In this document: piece by piece, positions 16,191 to 24,603 of the stretch | How the letters are laid out: the number at the start of each line of letters is the position of its first letter | How positions within the stretch are numbered: position 1 is the stretch's first letter | Assembly (NCBI RefSeq): GCF_001418655.1 | Contig: NZ_LIQZ01000117.1 | Span: forward strand, 1 to 64,000 | Length of the DNA: 64,000 bases | Reading direction: 5' to 3' | Source of the DNA: Streptomyces phaeochromogenes | GTDB taxonomy: Bacteria; Actinomycetota; Actinomycetes; Streptomycetales; Streptomycetaceae | Program-made: the position numbers and the translations under genes | Notes under the pieces: model-generated | What the model saw: only the letters and a program-made list of their open reading frames with translations | The model's database searches: none | What the model was told of the DNA's origin: nothing

Positions 16191-16224
16191 TCCGGGGCCC
16201 GGCGGTCGAGTGCCGGGCCCCGGA
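16191..16224. terminator. Bidirectional terminator
   Basis: Perfect 13-bp stem tccggggcccggc / gccgggccccgga between two convergent genes. A second inverted repeat, ggtggcggtc / gaccgccacc, lies just upstream (16147-16182). Confidence 0.75.
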
Positions 16225-16231
16225 GCGGGCG

Positions 16232-18649
16232 TCAGCCGGCCGCCGGGACCTGGGCCCTGAGCAGGGCCGGCAGCCGGGTCGTACGCGGCTTCGCGGCGAC
16301 CTCGGCCACCGCGCGCGGCAGTGCCTGATCCACGCCGTGGACCACGGAGAGGTGCTGCTCGGCGCGGCCGAACGCGGTGTAGATCCAGGGCCGGGTGAGC
16401 GCCTGGGCGGCGTCCCCGGGCAGGACCACGACCGCGGCGGGCCACCGGGCGCCGACCGCCTGGTGCGCGGTGAGCGCCCAGCCGTGCCGCACGGTCTGCT
16501 CCACCCGCTCCTTCGGTACGACGACGGCGGCGCCCGCGCACTCCAGGTGCAGCCCGTCGGCGTCGGCCTTCACCACCTGGCCCGGGACCGTGCGGCCCGG
16601 CGTGGGGGAGTACGCGATCCGGTCACCCGGGTCGAAGCCGCCGAAGCGGCCCGGGCCGGGGTTGAGCCGCTCCTTCAGCGCGGTGTTGAGCGCGCGTGTG
16701 CCCACCGCGCCGCCGTGGCCCGGGGTGATCACCTGGGTCTGCTCGGCCGGGATCCCGATGGCCCGCGGCACCGAGTCCGCGATCAGCTGCACGGTCCGGT
16801 GGACCGCCTCTCCGGCGTCGCGCACCGGGACGATCACGACTTCCTTGCCGGGGGCCGCCACCTGGTTCAGCTCGCCGATGCCGATGCCCGAGACCAGCTC
16901 GCCGATGGGGCCGGGGTCCGGGGTCCGCGAGGCGACCTGTGGGCACGCGCGCGCGGCGAGCAGATCCGCGAAGACCCGGCCGGGGCCCGCCGACCACAGC
17001 ACCCCGTGATCCCCGCTCAGCACGAGCCGGGCCCCGTCGGGCAGGGACTCCGCGAGCATCGCCGCGCTCTCCACGTCGAGCTGCGGCGCGTCGAGCACGA
17101 CGAGGAGGTCGGTCCGCAGCATGCCGTCCGTGTCCCGCCCCGGGCCCTCGGTACCCGCGAGCAGTCCGGCGACGGTGGTCACGGTCTCATCGGTCCCGGC
17201 CTCGCCGGTTCCGTGGCGCGGTCCGTCCGGTGCGCCCGTCTCGTCCTCCGCGCCGAAGCCGGGGGCCGACAACGGGTCTGCACCCGAGGCCGCGCCTTGC
17301 CCCGCTCTCTCCGCGGAGGCCAGCAGCGCGGCGAAGCGGCGGCGGCCGTCCGGGGTGTGGGCGGCTGCGCACACCCGCAGGCCGAGGGACCGGGCGGTCG
17401 CGGCCAGGGCCGCCGGTTCCGCGCGGGACGCCTCGCCGCCGGTGTGCAGGACGAGGCCGTGGCCCGCGACCGCGCGGATCAGCTCGGCGGCGGACCCGGT
17501 CGCTGCCGACTCCCAGTCCGCGGCCGAACTGTCCTCCTTGGGCAGGGAGTTGACCACCCGGGCGAGACCGTCGGCGAGGCTCTCCTCGGCGAGCGCGTAC
17601 CGCTCCAGACCGATGAGGACGCGGACCGGACGCTCGGCCTCGCCCTCTTCGCCCTCGCCGTCGTCCTCGGAGGGTGAGGGAGCCGGCGGCGCGCCCGGCT
17701 CGTCCAGCGCGTCCTGGAAGACCAGGGCGTCGCCCTCGGCGAGGGCGCTCTGCACGGCGGCATCGGGATCCGGCACCGAGCGCTGGGCGAGCGCCGCGTG
17801 GAGTGCCGGGGCCTCCAGGGCCGTGTGCCCGGCGAGGGCCGCCTGCTCCAGGAGCCAGACCGTGACCGCTCCGCCCCGCCGCTCGTCGTCGGGACCGCAC
17901 TCCGCGCCGAGCAGTGCCCGGGCGAACCCGTCGGCCTGCTCGGGCCTGACCCCGGCCACGCGCAGCAACTGCCAGGGGTTCTCCCGCAGTTGCGCGTCCG
18001 CCCCCTCGCCGAGGACGGCGGCGACCTGCGCGGCCAACGCCTCCGGGGCGCCGCCCTCGACCAGCACGGCCCGAACGGTGTCGACGGCCTCGGAGGCCAC
18101 CGGCGCGGGTGTGGCGGAGGGCATGACCTGGGGCTGCCGAACCGGCTCCGGCGCGGACCTGCGCGGTGCGGGCTCCGGCTCGGTGAAGACGCTCGCCGGG
18201 GGCTTCCCCCCGCTCTCCACCGCCCGTACGGCGGCGAGCAGATCGGCGGCCTTGCCGCTCAGGCGCGCCCCGGCCTGGACCGGCCCCACCTTCTCCGCCT
18301 TCCGCCGCTCGATCCGCTCCCGCAACTCCCGCTGCGCGGCCAACTCGGCCTCGGCCTCGGACAGCTGGGCCGTGGTGTCGGCGGCGGCGGTGCCGTCACC
18401 GGAAGTGCCGTCCGCGGCGGGACCTTCCGACTCAGATTCCGGCTCCGACTCCGACGCCCCGCCTTCACCGCTGTCCGTGTCCGTCGCGTCCGTCGCACCT
18501 GCGGCGGCTTCGTCGTCGGGGCCGGCAGGCGCGCGGCTTCCGTCCGCGGAACCTCCGTCGTCATCGGCCCCCGGTCCGGCCCCGGGCCCCCCGGGCTCCG
18601 GGCCGGTCACCGGCTCGGTTTCCTCCGCGGCAGCGGGATCCGTGGTCAC
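16232..18649 (-). CDS. Degenerate RecD2-like helicase with helix-hairpin-helix region
   Basis: An 805-residue protein. The first 100 residues are Glu/Asp/Gly/Ser-rich and disordered. Residues 185-320 resemble the HhH region of RecD2 helicases (ENPWQLLRVAGVRPEQAD), and the remainder aligns by eye with the ATPase domains. The nucleotide-binding motifs are broken: the Walker A place reads HTGGEASRAEP (about 402-412), without the GKT/S, and Walker B reads LLVVLDAPQ instead of DE. Motif III survives as GDHGVLWSAGPG (546-557), and the C-terminal ALTAHQAVG stretch resembles the helicase motif near TVHKAQG. It is therefore probably a non-catalytic structural or regulatory relative of RecD2. It overlaps the aldo/keto reductase gene by four bases. 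Confidence 0.8.
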   Translation of the reverse strand: MTTDPAAAEETEPVTGPEPGGPGAGPGADDDGGSADGSRAPAGPDDEAAAGATDATDTDSGEGGASESEPESESEGPAADGTSGDGTAAADTTAQLSEAEAELAAQRELRERIERRKAEKVGPVQAGARLSGKAADLLAAVRAVESGGKPPASVFTEPEPAPRRSAPEPVRQPQVMPSATPAPVASEAVDTVRAVLVEGGAPEALAAQVAAVLGEGADAQLRENPWQLLRVAGVRPEQADGFARALLGAECGPDDERRGGAVTVWLLEQAALAGHTALEAPALHAALAQRSVPDPDAAVQSALAEGDALVFQDALDEPGAPPAPSPSEDDGEGEEGEAERPVRVLIGLERYALAEESLADGLARVVNSLPKEDSSAADWESAATGSAAELIRAVAGHGLVLHTGGEASRAEPAALAATARSLGLRVCAAAHTPDGRRRFAALLASAERAGQGAASGADPLSAPGFGAEDETGAPDGPRHGTGEAGTDETVTTVAGLLAGTEGPGRDTDGMLRTDLLVVLDAPQLDVESAAMLAESLPDGARLVLSGDHGVLWSAGPGRVFADLLAARACPQVASRTPDPGPIGELVSGIGIGELNQVAAPGKEVVIVPVRDAGEAVHRTVQLIADSVPRAIGIPAEQTQVITPGHGGAVGTRALNTALKERLNPGPGRFGGFDPGDRIAYSPTPGRTVPGQVVKADADGLHLECAGAAVVVPKERVEQTVRHGWALTAHQAVGARWPAAVVVLPGDAAQALTRPWIYTAFGRAEQHLSVVHGVDQALPRAVAEVAAKPRTTRLPALLRAQVPAAG

Positions 18650-19629
18650 AGCGTGCTCCAGTCGTGATCGGGATAGTGGTGTACGGGCGCTGACACATCG
18701 TCGAGCGCTCGGCAGATCTCGTCAGGAAGACTAAGGGTCTCCACTGACAACGCGGCCGTGAGCTGCAGCGCGTTGCGCGCGCCTATGATCGGGGCGGCCA
18801 CTCCGGGCCGGTCGCGGACCCAGGCGAGGGCCACCTGGAGCGGCGTCACGGCGAGGCCGTCCGCGGCCGTCGCGACCGCGTCCACGATGCTGCTCGCCGC
18901 GTCGTCCAGGTACGGCGCGACGAACGGCGCCAGCTGTTCCGACGCGCCCCGCGAGTCCGCGGGCGTCGCGTGCCGGTACTTGCCCGTCAGCACACCCCGG
19001 CCCAGGGGAGAGGACGGCAGCAGACCGATGCCCAGGTCCAGCGCCGCGGGCAGCACCTCGCGCTCGACACCGCGCTGCAGCAGCGAGTACTCCATCTGCG
19101 TACTGGCCAGCCGTGTGCGGATCCCGGGCGCCGCGAGCTGCCAGGTGGCCGCCTTGGCGAGCTGCCAGCCGCAGAAGTTGGAGACCCCGGCATACCGTGC
19201 GCGACCGCTGCTGACAGCGATGTCGAGAGCCTGCAGGGTCTCCTCCAGCGGCGCCTCGGGGTCGAAGGCGTGGATCTGCCACAGGTCCACGTAGTCCGTG
19301 CCGAGCCGTGCCAGCGAGGCGTCGAGAGCGGACAGCAGATGCCCCCGCGAGCCGTCGAAGCGCCGGTCCGGATCCGGCACGCTCCCCGCCTTCGTCGAGA
19401 TCACCAGATCCCGGCGGGGCACCAGCCCCTCCATGAGCTGCCCGAGGAGGTACTCGGCCTCCCCGTCCCCGTACACATCGGCCGTGTCGACGAGCGTCCC
19501 GCCCGCTTCCCAGAACCCCTTCAACAGGTCCGCGGCGTCGTGCTCGTCGGTGTCCCTGCCCCAGGTGAGGGTGCCGAGTCCGATGCGGGACACGCGAAGG
19601 CCGGTACGGCCGAGATGCCTCTGCTCCAT
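18646..19629 (-). CDS. Aldo/keto reductase
   Basis: A 327-residue TIM-barrel NADPH-dependent oxidoreductase. The catalytic tetrad is visible: Asp and Tyr in VDTADVYGDGEAE, Lys in VISTKAG, His in DLWQIHAFD. The NADPH-binding region includes LLPSSPLGRGVLTGKYR and the IIGARN segment. Such enzymes reduce carbonyl compounds in the cytoplasm; the physiological substrate is unknown. It is the first gene of a two-gene unit with the degenerate helicase (ATGA-type overlap), an odd pairing. ATG 19629 gives the standard MEQRHLGRTGLRVS start. Confidence 0.92.
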   Translation of the reverse strand: MEQRHLGRTGLRVSRIGLGTLTWGRDTDEHDAADLLKGFWEAGGTLVDTADVYGDGEAEYLLGQLMEGLVPRRDLVISTKAGSVPDPDRRFDGSRGHLLSALDASLARLGTDYVDLWQIHAFDPEAPLEETLQALDIAVSSGRARYAGVSNFCGWQLAKAATWQLAAPGIRTRLASTQMEYSLLQRGVEREVLPAALDLGIGLLPSSPLGRGVLTGKYRHATPADSRGASEQLAPFVAPYLDDAASSIVDAVATAADGLAVTPLQVALAWVRDRPGVAAPIIGARNALQLTAALSVETLSLPDEICRALDDVSAPVHHYPDHDWSTL

Positions 19630-19753
19630 GTGGGCTGAGATTACTGGCCAGAAGTCGGTGTGTGGGGCCCTGTGGACAACCAGGATCCCGTGATCCCCAA
19701 CCCGGTCCCTGCCACTGGGCCCACCGGCGCGCTAGGGTGCCGCATAAGGGACG

Positions 19754-19767
19754 TTACTGATCAGTAA
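19754..19767. promoter_or_regulatory. 14-bp palindrome before LLM oxidoreductase
   Basis: Perfect palindrome ttactgatcagtaa ending 12 bases before the ATG and overlapping the start of the ribosome-binding region (aagggga). It has the shape of a TetR-type operator. No dedicated regulator gene is adjacent. Confidence 0.5.
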
Positions 19768-19779
19768 GGGGAATCGGCC

Positions 19780-20835
19780 ATGCAGCTCGGGATCAACCTC
19801 GGCTACTGGGGTGCCGGAATGGACGCGGACAACCTCGCCGTGGCCAAGGAGGCCGACCGGCTGGGCTACGCGGTCTGCTGGGCCGCCGAGGCGTACGGAT
19901 CGGACGCGGCCACCGTGCTCACCTGGGTCGCCGCCCAGACCGAGCGCATCGACGTCGGCTCGGCCATCTTCCAGATCCCGGCCCGCCAGCCCGCGATGAC
20001 CGCGATGACCGCCGCCACCCTCGACTCGCTCTCCGGCGGGCGCTTCCGCCTGGGCCTCGGCGTCTCCGGACCGCAGGTCTCCGAGGGCTGGTACGGCGTC
20101 AAGTTCGACAAGCCGCTGGCCCGCACCCGCGAGTACGTCGAGATCATCCGCAAGGCCATGACCCGCGAGCGCCTGTCGTACGAGGGCACGCACTGGACCC
20201 TCCCGCTGCCGGGCGGCCCCGGCAAGCCGCTCAAGCTGACCGTGCACCCGGAGCGCGAGCACATCCCGCTCTACATCGCCGCGATCGGCCCGAAGAACCT
20301 GGAGCAGACCGGCGAGATCGCCGACGGCGCCCTGCTGATCTTCCCGTCCGCCGACCACCTGGAGGACACCGCGATCAAGCACCTGCGCGCGGGCCGCGAG
20401 AAGGCCGGGCTGACCATGGACGGCTTCGACGTCTGCCCGACGCTGCCGCTGGCACTCGGCGAGGACAAGGACGTACCGGCCCTGGCCGACATGTTCCGCC
20501 CGTACACCGCGCTCTACGTGGGCGGCATGGGCAGCCGCAAGCAGAACTTCTACAACCAGCTCGCGCAGCGCATGGGTTACGAGAAGGAGGCCGCCGAGAT
20601 CCAGGACAAGTACCTGGCCGGCGACAAGGAGGGCGCGGCTGCCGCCATTCCGCAGCAGCTCATCGACCAGACCACGCTGCTCGGCTCCGTGGACCGCATC
20701 GCGGACCGGATGAAGGCCTACGCGGCTGCCGGGGTCACCACGCTCACGCTGGCCCCCGCGGGCTTCACGCTGGACGACCGGATCGCCTCGCTCCGGGCCG
20801 GTACCGACGCCCTGGAGCGGGCCGGACTCGCATAA
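19780..20835 (+). CDS. LLM class F420-dependent oxidoreductase
   Basis: A 351-residue luciferase-like TIM barrel of the F420-using branch (MER/Rv-type). It begins MQLGINLGYWGAGMDADN and carries the family segments IFQIPARQPAMTAMTAATLDSLSGGRFRLGLGVSGPQ and IGPKNLEQTGEIADG, which contact the deazaflavin. It probably performs a hydride transfer on an unknown substrate with F420/F420H2 in the cytosol. AAGGGGA precedes the ATG, and a palindromic operator-like site overlaps the leader. It appears monocistronic, with a terminator downstream. Confidence 0.92.
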   Translation: MQLGINLGYWGAGMDADNLAVAKEADRLGYAVCWAAEAYGSDAATVLTWVAAQTERIDVGSAIFQIPARQPAMTAMTAATLDSLSGGRFRLGLGVSGPQVSEGWYGVKFDKPLARTREYVEIIRKAMTRERLSYEGTHWTLPLPGGPGKPLKLTVHPEREHIPLYIAAIGPKNLEQTGEIADGALLIFPSADHLEDTAIKHLRAGREKAGLTMDGFDVCPTLPLALGEDKDVPALADMFRPYTALYVGGMGSRKQNFYNQLAQRMGYEKEAAEIQDKYLAGDKEGAAAAIPQQLIDQTTLLGSVDRIADRMKAYAAAGVTTLTLAPAGFTLDDRIASLRAGTDALERAGLA

Positions 20836-20866
20836 CACCGTCCACAGCGGGACGGGAGAGGTTCTG

Positions 20867-20908
20867 CGGCCGTGGTGGGGGCTCGGGGGGTCTTCCCCGC
20901 CACGGCCG
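20867..20908 (+). terminator. Terminator of LLM oxidoreductase gene
   Basis: 14-bp stem cggccgtggtgggg / ccccgccacggccg with one G-U type pair, 31 bases after the stop codon. Confidence 0.65.
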
Positions 20909-21080
20909 TCACGGAGAACAACGCGCCACCGCCCGCTCGGTTACGCGCCTCTCATACCCCCCGCGTCCACCGTTCGGCGGAATTGTCCGACACAGGTGTT
21001 GCCGCGCCCCTGGCTGCCCATTTGACTCGTTCTTTGCGGAGTCCCGCACGGAGGTGGGAGCCCGCATGGAGGTGGCACAC

Positions 21081-21869
21081 ATGCTTTCGGCCAAGAGTCT
21101 TTTCCAGGAGATCGTCGACAACGACGAGTCGTTCCGGCTGTTCTGTTCCATCGCCGCCAGCGGGGAGACCCAGGGAGGCTGGGAGAACGCGCGGATCGCT
21201 GCCCTCGTCCCGGAGAGCCAGCGCGCCCTCGCACCCAAGATCACCCGGCACGGCGCCGACGAGGACAAGCACGGGCGGATCTTCAACGCGCTGATGAAGA
21301 AGCGGGGCGTGACACCCGTCGAGATCCCGCCCGAGACCGACTACACGATGCTCCTGGAGAAGAACGGCATCGGCCTCGCGCACGACAAGCTCAAGCGCGA
21401 CGAGCCGCTCACCGTGCAGGACATCGTCACCTACCTCTCCCACAGCAGGGTCACCGAGCAGCGCGCCGCGGACCAGATGGTGATGCTGCGCAAGGACTTC
21501 GGTGACCACCCGGAGATCGGCAAGGCCGTGCGGATGATCTCCAACGACGAGGACAACCACCTCGCGTACTGCCATGAGGAGCTGCTGCGCTTCGCCGCCG
21601 CCGGCCACGGCCCGGCCATCCAGCAGACCCTGCGCGAGTGCGCGCTCGCCGAGATCCGCATCTACCGGGACGTCAGCCTCGCCGTGATGGGCCACATGGG
21701 GCGCATCCTCGGCTGGCCGAAGCCCAAGGCGTCGGCGCTCGCCGCGGGCATCCACGCCATGTACCTGTACGAGCGGGGCTTCGGCTGGCGGCGCATGGTC
21801 TCGCTGGCCGTGCCGGAGCGGCGCGACGCCCTGGGCGGCCCGGCGTCGGCGGCACCCGAGTTCGCGTGA
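21081..21869 (+). CDS. Ferritin-like domain protein
   Basis: A 262-residue helical protein with two carboxylate/His motifs typical of ferritin-like di-iron bundles: RHGADEDKHGRIF near residue 55 and ISNDEDNHLAYCHEEL near residue 155. It is a conserved Streptomyces family; iron binding is likely, but oxidase, storage or hydroxylase function cannot be read. Three starts are possible (GTG 21054, ATG 21066, ATG 21081). ATG 21081 has the best site, GGAGGT seven bases upstream, and yields MLSAKSLFQEI. There is no signal peptide. It is monocistronic and converges with corA across a 14-bp hairpin. Confidence 0.85.
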   Translation: MLSAKSLFQEIVDNDESFRLFCSIAASGETQGGWENARIAALVPESQRALAPKITRHGADEDKHGRIFNALMKKRGVTPVEIPPETDYTMLLEKNGIGLAHDKLKRDEPLTVQDIVTYLSHSRVTEQRAADQMVMLRKDFGDHPEIGKAVRMISNDEDNHLAYCHEELLRFAAAGHGPAIQQTLRECALAEIRIYRDVSLAVMGHMGRILGWPKPKASALAAGIHAMYLYERGFGWRRMVSLAVPERRDALGGPASAAPEFA

Positions 21870-21876
21870 GCGTGGC

Positions 21877-21917
21877 CCACGCGCGCGTGCTGCCTCGTAC
21901 GCGGCACGCGCGCGTGG
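21877..21917. terminator. Bidirectional terminator, ferritin-like gene / corA
   Basis: Perfect 14-bp stem ccacgcgcgcgtgc / gcacgcgcgcgtgg with a 13-base loop between convergent genes. Confidence 0.75.
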
Positions 21918-21933
21918 AGCCCGACGAGCGCGA

Positions 21934-22932
21934 CTACAGCCAGCCGCGCCGCTTGAACAGCCGGAACAGGAGCACCTCCAGCACCGCCATCAGCAGGATG
22001 ACCGCCGGATAGGCCCACACCCAGTGCAGCTCCGGCATGTGGTCGAAGTTCATGCCGTAGATCCCCGCGATCATCGTGGGGACCGCGGCCATGGCCGCCC
22101 ACGCGGAGATCTTCCGCATGTCGTCGTTCTGCCGGACGCTCATCTGCGCGAGATGTGCCGACAGGACGTCCGAGACCAGCCGGTCCAGTCCCTCCACGGA
22201 ATCGTTCACCCGGGCCAGGTGGTCGCTGACGTCACGGAAGAAGGGCTGTGCCTTGTCGTGGACGAACGGCACCCCCGGGCCGGAGACGCCCGAGCCCGCG
22301 AGGCGGGACAGCGGCACGGACAGCGGTCCGGTGGCCCTGCGGAACTCCAGGACCTGCCGCTTGAAGGTGTAGATCCGGGACGCGGTGTGCCGGGAGCCGC
22401 CGTCGTTCGGCGAGAACACCTCCGCCTCGACCTCCTCCAGGTCGGTCTGCAGCTCGGTCGCCACCTCCAGATAGTGGTCGACGGTGTCGTCGGCGATCGA
22501 GTAGAGCACCGCCGTCGGGCCGAGGCGCATCATGTCCGGGTTCTGCTCCAGACGGTGTCGTACGGCCTTGAGCGGCGAGCCCTCACCGTGCCGCACGGTC
22601 ACCACGAAGGAGTCGCCCAGGAAGATCATGAGCTCCCCGGAGGAGACGGCGTCGCTGTCCGGCTCGTACGTCACCGGCTTGAGCACCACGAACAGGGAGT
22701 CGTCGTACACCTCCAGCTTGGGCCGCTGGTGCGCCTTCAGGGCGTCCTCCACCGCCAGCGGGTGCAGCCCGAACTCCTCGGTGACGAGATCGAACTCCCG
22801 CTCGGTCGGCTCGTACAGCCCGATCCACACGAACGCGTTTCCCGAGGCACGCGCGGCGTCCAGGGCGTCCGAGAGGTCCTCCGGGCCCTCCGTCCGGTGC
22901 CCGTCGCGATAGATGGCAGAGTCGACGATCAC
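21934..22932 (-). CDS. corA: CorA family magnesium/cobalt transporter
   Basis: A 332-residue CorA channel. A long cytoplasmic alpha/beta funnel and coiled stalk helix are followed by two C-terminal membrane helices. The defining YGMNF motif is at about residue 293, then the loop DHMPELHW and the last helix ending in the basic tail FKRRGWL, the positive sphincter. It forms pentamers that pass Mg2+ or other divalent ions. GTG 22932 (MIVDSAIYRDG) has GGGAGA upstream; the open frame continues through the adjoining repeat element and is not coding there. The upstream promoter region therefore abuts that element. Confidence 0.93.
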   Translation of the reverse strand: MIVDSAIYRDGHRTEGPEDLSDALDAARASGNAFVWIGLYEPTEREFDLVTEEFGLHPLAVEDALKAHQRPKLEVYDDSLFVVLKPVTYEPDSDAVSSGELMIFLGDSFVVTVRHGEGSPLKAVRHRLEQNPDMMRLGPTAVLYSIADDTVDHYLEVATELQTDLEEVEAEVFSPNDGGSRHTASRIYTFKRQVLEFRRATGPLSVPLSRLAGSGVSGPGVPFVHDKAQPFFRDVSDHLARVNDSVEGLDRLVSDVLSAHLAQMSVRQNDDMRKISAWAAMAAVPTMIAGIYGMNFDHMPELHWVWAYPAVILLMAVLEVLLFRLFKRRGWL

Positions 22933-22982
22933 GGAGCGTATTCTCCCGCCGCCAGGGACCCGGCGCACTCGGGCCGCAGCCG

Positions 22983-23210
22983 AGGGCGTGTTGCGAAAGT
23001 CCCTCCCCCAGCCTTCGGCCGGGAGGTGCCCCCAGCCTCGCGACGCCTGGCACGCACTCTCGCCGCACCGGGCGAAAACCCGAGTACGTCCAGTACGAGG
23101 GCTTCCGCCCGGCACTCCCCCAGCCTCCGGCCGGGGGGACCCCCAGAGCACGCACCAGACGCCGCGAGGCCGCCCTTCGGGCGGACGACGGGACTTTCGC
23201 GACACGCCCT
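22983..23210. repeat. 228-bp MITE-like inverted-repeat element
   Basis: The ends form 21-bp terminal inverted repeats: 22983-23003 (agggcgtgttgcgaaagt...) and 23190-23210 (...actttcgcgacacgccct), one mismatch. Inside lie further inverted pairs, including gacgcctgg / ccagacgcc and the hairpin cgggcgaaaacccg...cgggcttccgcccg-like core, and two related blocks of the type cccccagcct.cggccggg. No coding potential. It fills the gap between the divergent corA and phosphatase genes. I recall similar sequences scattered in Streptomyces intergenic regions; copy number was not checked. Confidence 0.75.
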
Positions 23211-23222
23211 AGGCTGGGCCGC

Positions 23223-23909
23223 ATGCCCACCTTGATCCTCGTCCGGCACGGACGTTCCACCGCCAACACCGCGGGACTGCTCGCCGGGTGGACGCCCGGC
23301 GTGGCCCTCGACGAGCGAGGGGCCGCGCAGGCCGCCGCGCTGCCCGGGCGGCTCGCGGAACTGCCGATCGCCGAGGTCGTCAGCAGCCCCCTGCAACGCT
23401 GCCAGGAAACGATTCAGCCGCTCCTCGACGCCCGCCCCGAGCTGCGGGTCCACTCCGACGACCGGATCGGGGAGGCCCACTACGGCGACTGGTCCGGGCG
23501 CAAGCTCGCCGAACTGTCGGGCGAGCCGCTGATGGAGGTCGTGCAGGCGCACCCCTCCGCCGCCGCGTTCCCGGGCGGCGAGTCGATGCGCGCCATGCAG
23601 ACCCGGGCCGCCGAGGCGGTACGGGAGTGGAACGCGCGTGTGGAGCGCGATCACGGCGGTGACGCGGTATATCTCATGTGCTCGCACGGCGACATCATCA
23701 AGTCTCTTGTAGCGGACGCGCTCGGTCTTCATCTCGACCTCTTCCAACGGATCTCCGTAGAACCGTGTTCCATCACCGCGATCCGTTACACACGACTGCG
23801 GCCGTTTCTCGTTCGCCTCGGCGACACCGGCGATTTCACGTCGCTCGCGCCGCGCGAGGAACCCCCGGCAGGTGACGCCACGGTCGGGGGCGGTGCGGGC
23901 GCACCGTGA
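23223..23909 (+). CDS. Histidine phosphatase family protein
   Basis: A 228-residue phosphoglycerate mutase-like phosphatase. The phosphohistidine nucleophile is H9 in ILVRHGRSTAN, with partners in SSPLQRCQET, the acid/base Glu in DRIGEAHYGDWSG and the second catalytic His in MCSHGD. The substrate is unknown. The gene starts a run phosphatase - DUF3090 - SCO1664 family - mshC also known in mycobacteria, suggesting a role linked to mycothiol or its inositol precursor (inference). TAGGCT ends seven bases before the ATG with no ribosome-binding site, so transcription is probably leaderless. That -10 touches the last base of the repeat element. Confidence 0.92.
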   Translation: MPTLILVRHGRSTANTAGLLAGWTPGVALDERGAAQAAALPGRLAELPIAEVVSSPLQRCQETIQPLLDARPELRVHSDDRIGEAHYGDWSGRKLAELSGEPLMEVVQAHPSAAAFPGGESMRAMQTRAAEAVREWNARVERDHGGDAVYLMCSHGDIIKSLVADALGLHLDLFQRISVEPCSITAIRYTRLRPFLVRLGDTGDFTSLAPREEPPAGDATVGGGAGAP

Positions 23910-24012
23910 TCGTCGGCCGCAGTAGGGTGAAGCGGTCGAAGAAGCGCAGCAGTTGTCAGCAGCAGACGCAGTCGACGGCAGAAGCAGTCGATCGATCCAA
24001 TGGAGACAGGAC

Positions 24013-24603
24013 GTGTCCCGTCAGGTGTTCCTCTACGACCCGCCGGACCGTTTCGTGGCCGGCACGGTCGGGCTGCCAGGGCGCCGTACCTTCTTCCTGC
24101 AGGCCTCCTCAGGACCCCGGGTGACCAGTGTGGCCCTGGAGAAGACGCAGGTCGCGGCGCTCGCCGAACGGATGGACGAGCTCCTCGACGAGGTCGTACG
24201 GCGTACCGGGGGCAGCGCCCCCGTCCCGGCGATGGCCCCGACGGAGGTCTCCGACACCGCCCCGCTCGAAGCTCCCGTCGAGGAGGAGTTCCGGGTCGGC
24301 ACCATGGCCCTGGCCTGGGACGGTGACGAGCAGCGCATGATCGTCGAGGCCCAGGCGCTCGTGGAGCTGGACGCCGATTCGGAGGAGGACCTCGCCGAGG
24401 CGGAGGAAAGGCTCCTGCAGGACGAGGAGAACGGTCCGCCGATGCTACGGGTCCGCCTCACCGGCGCCCAGGCCCGTGCCTTCGCCAAGCGCGCCCTCGA
24501 TGTCGTCAACGCCGGCCGGCCGCCCTGCCCGCTGTGCAGTCTCCCGCTAGACCCGGAAGGACACGTATGTCCGCGCCAGAACGGATACCGCCGCGAAGCG
24601 TGA
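24013..24603 (+). CDS. DUF3090 family protein
   Basis: A 196-residue protein beginning VSRQVFLYDPPDRFVAGTVG, the DUF3090 signature. The body is beta-rich with acidic loops. The C-terminus has CPLCSLPLDPEGHVCP, three cysteines and a His that look like a small zinc site. Function is unknown; the family is actinobacterial and travels with the phosphatase upstream and the kinase-like gene downstream. GTG 24013 follows GGAGACAGGAC. Its last 37 bases overlap the next gene, so translation is likely coupled. Confidence 0.9.
   Translation: MSRQVFLYDPPDRFVAGTVGLPGRRTFFLQASSGPRVTSVALEKTQVAALAERMDELLDEVVRRTGGSAPVPAMAPTEVSDTAPLEAPVEEEFRVGTMALAWDGDEQRMIVEAQALVELDADSEEDLAEAEERLLQDEENGPPMLRVRLTGAQARAFAKRALDVVNAGRPPCPLCSLPLDPEGHVCPRQNGYRREA

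Noticed and set aside
22933..23205. N-terminal extension of CorA through the repeat element
   Set aside because: The extension lies in a non-coding inverted-repeat element and has no similarity to CorA.
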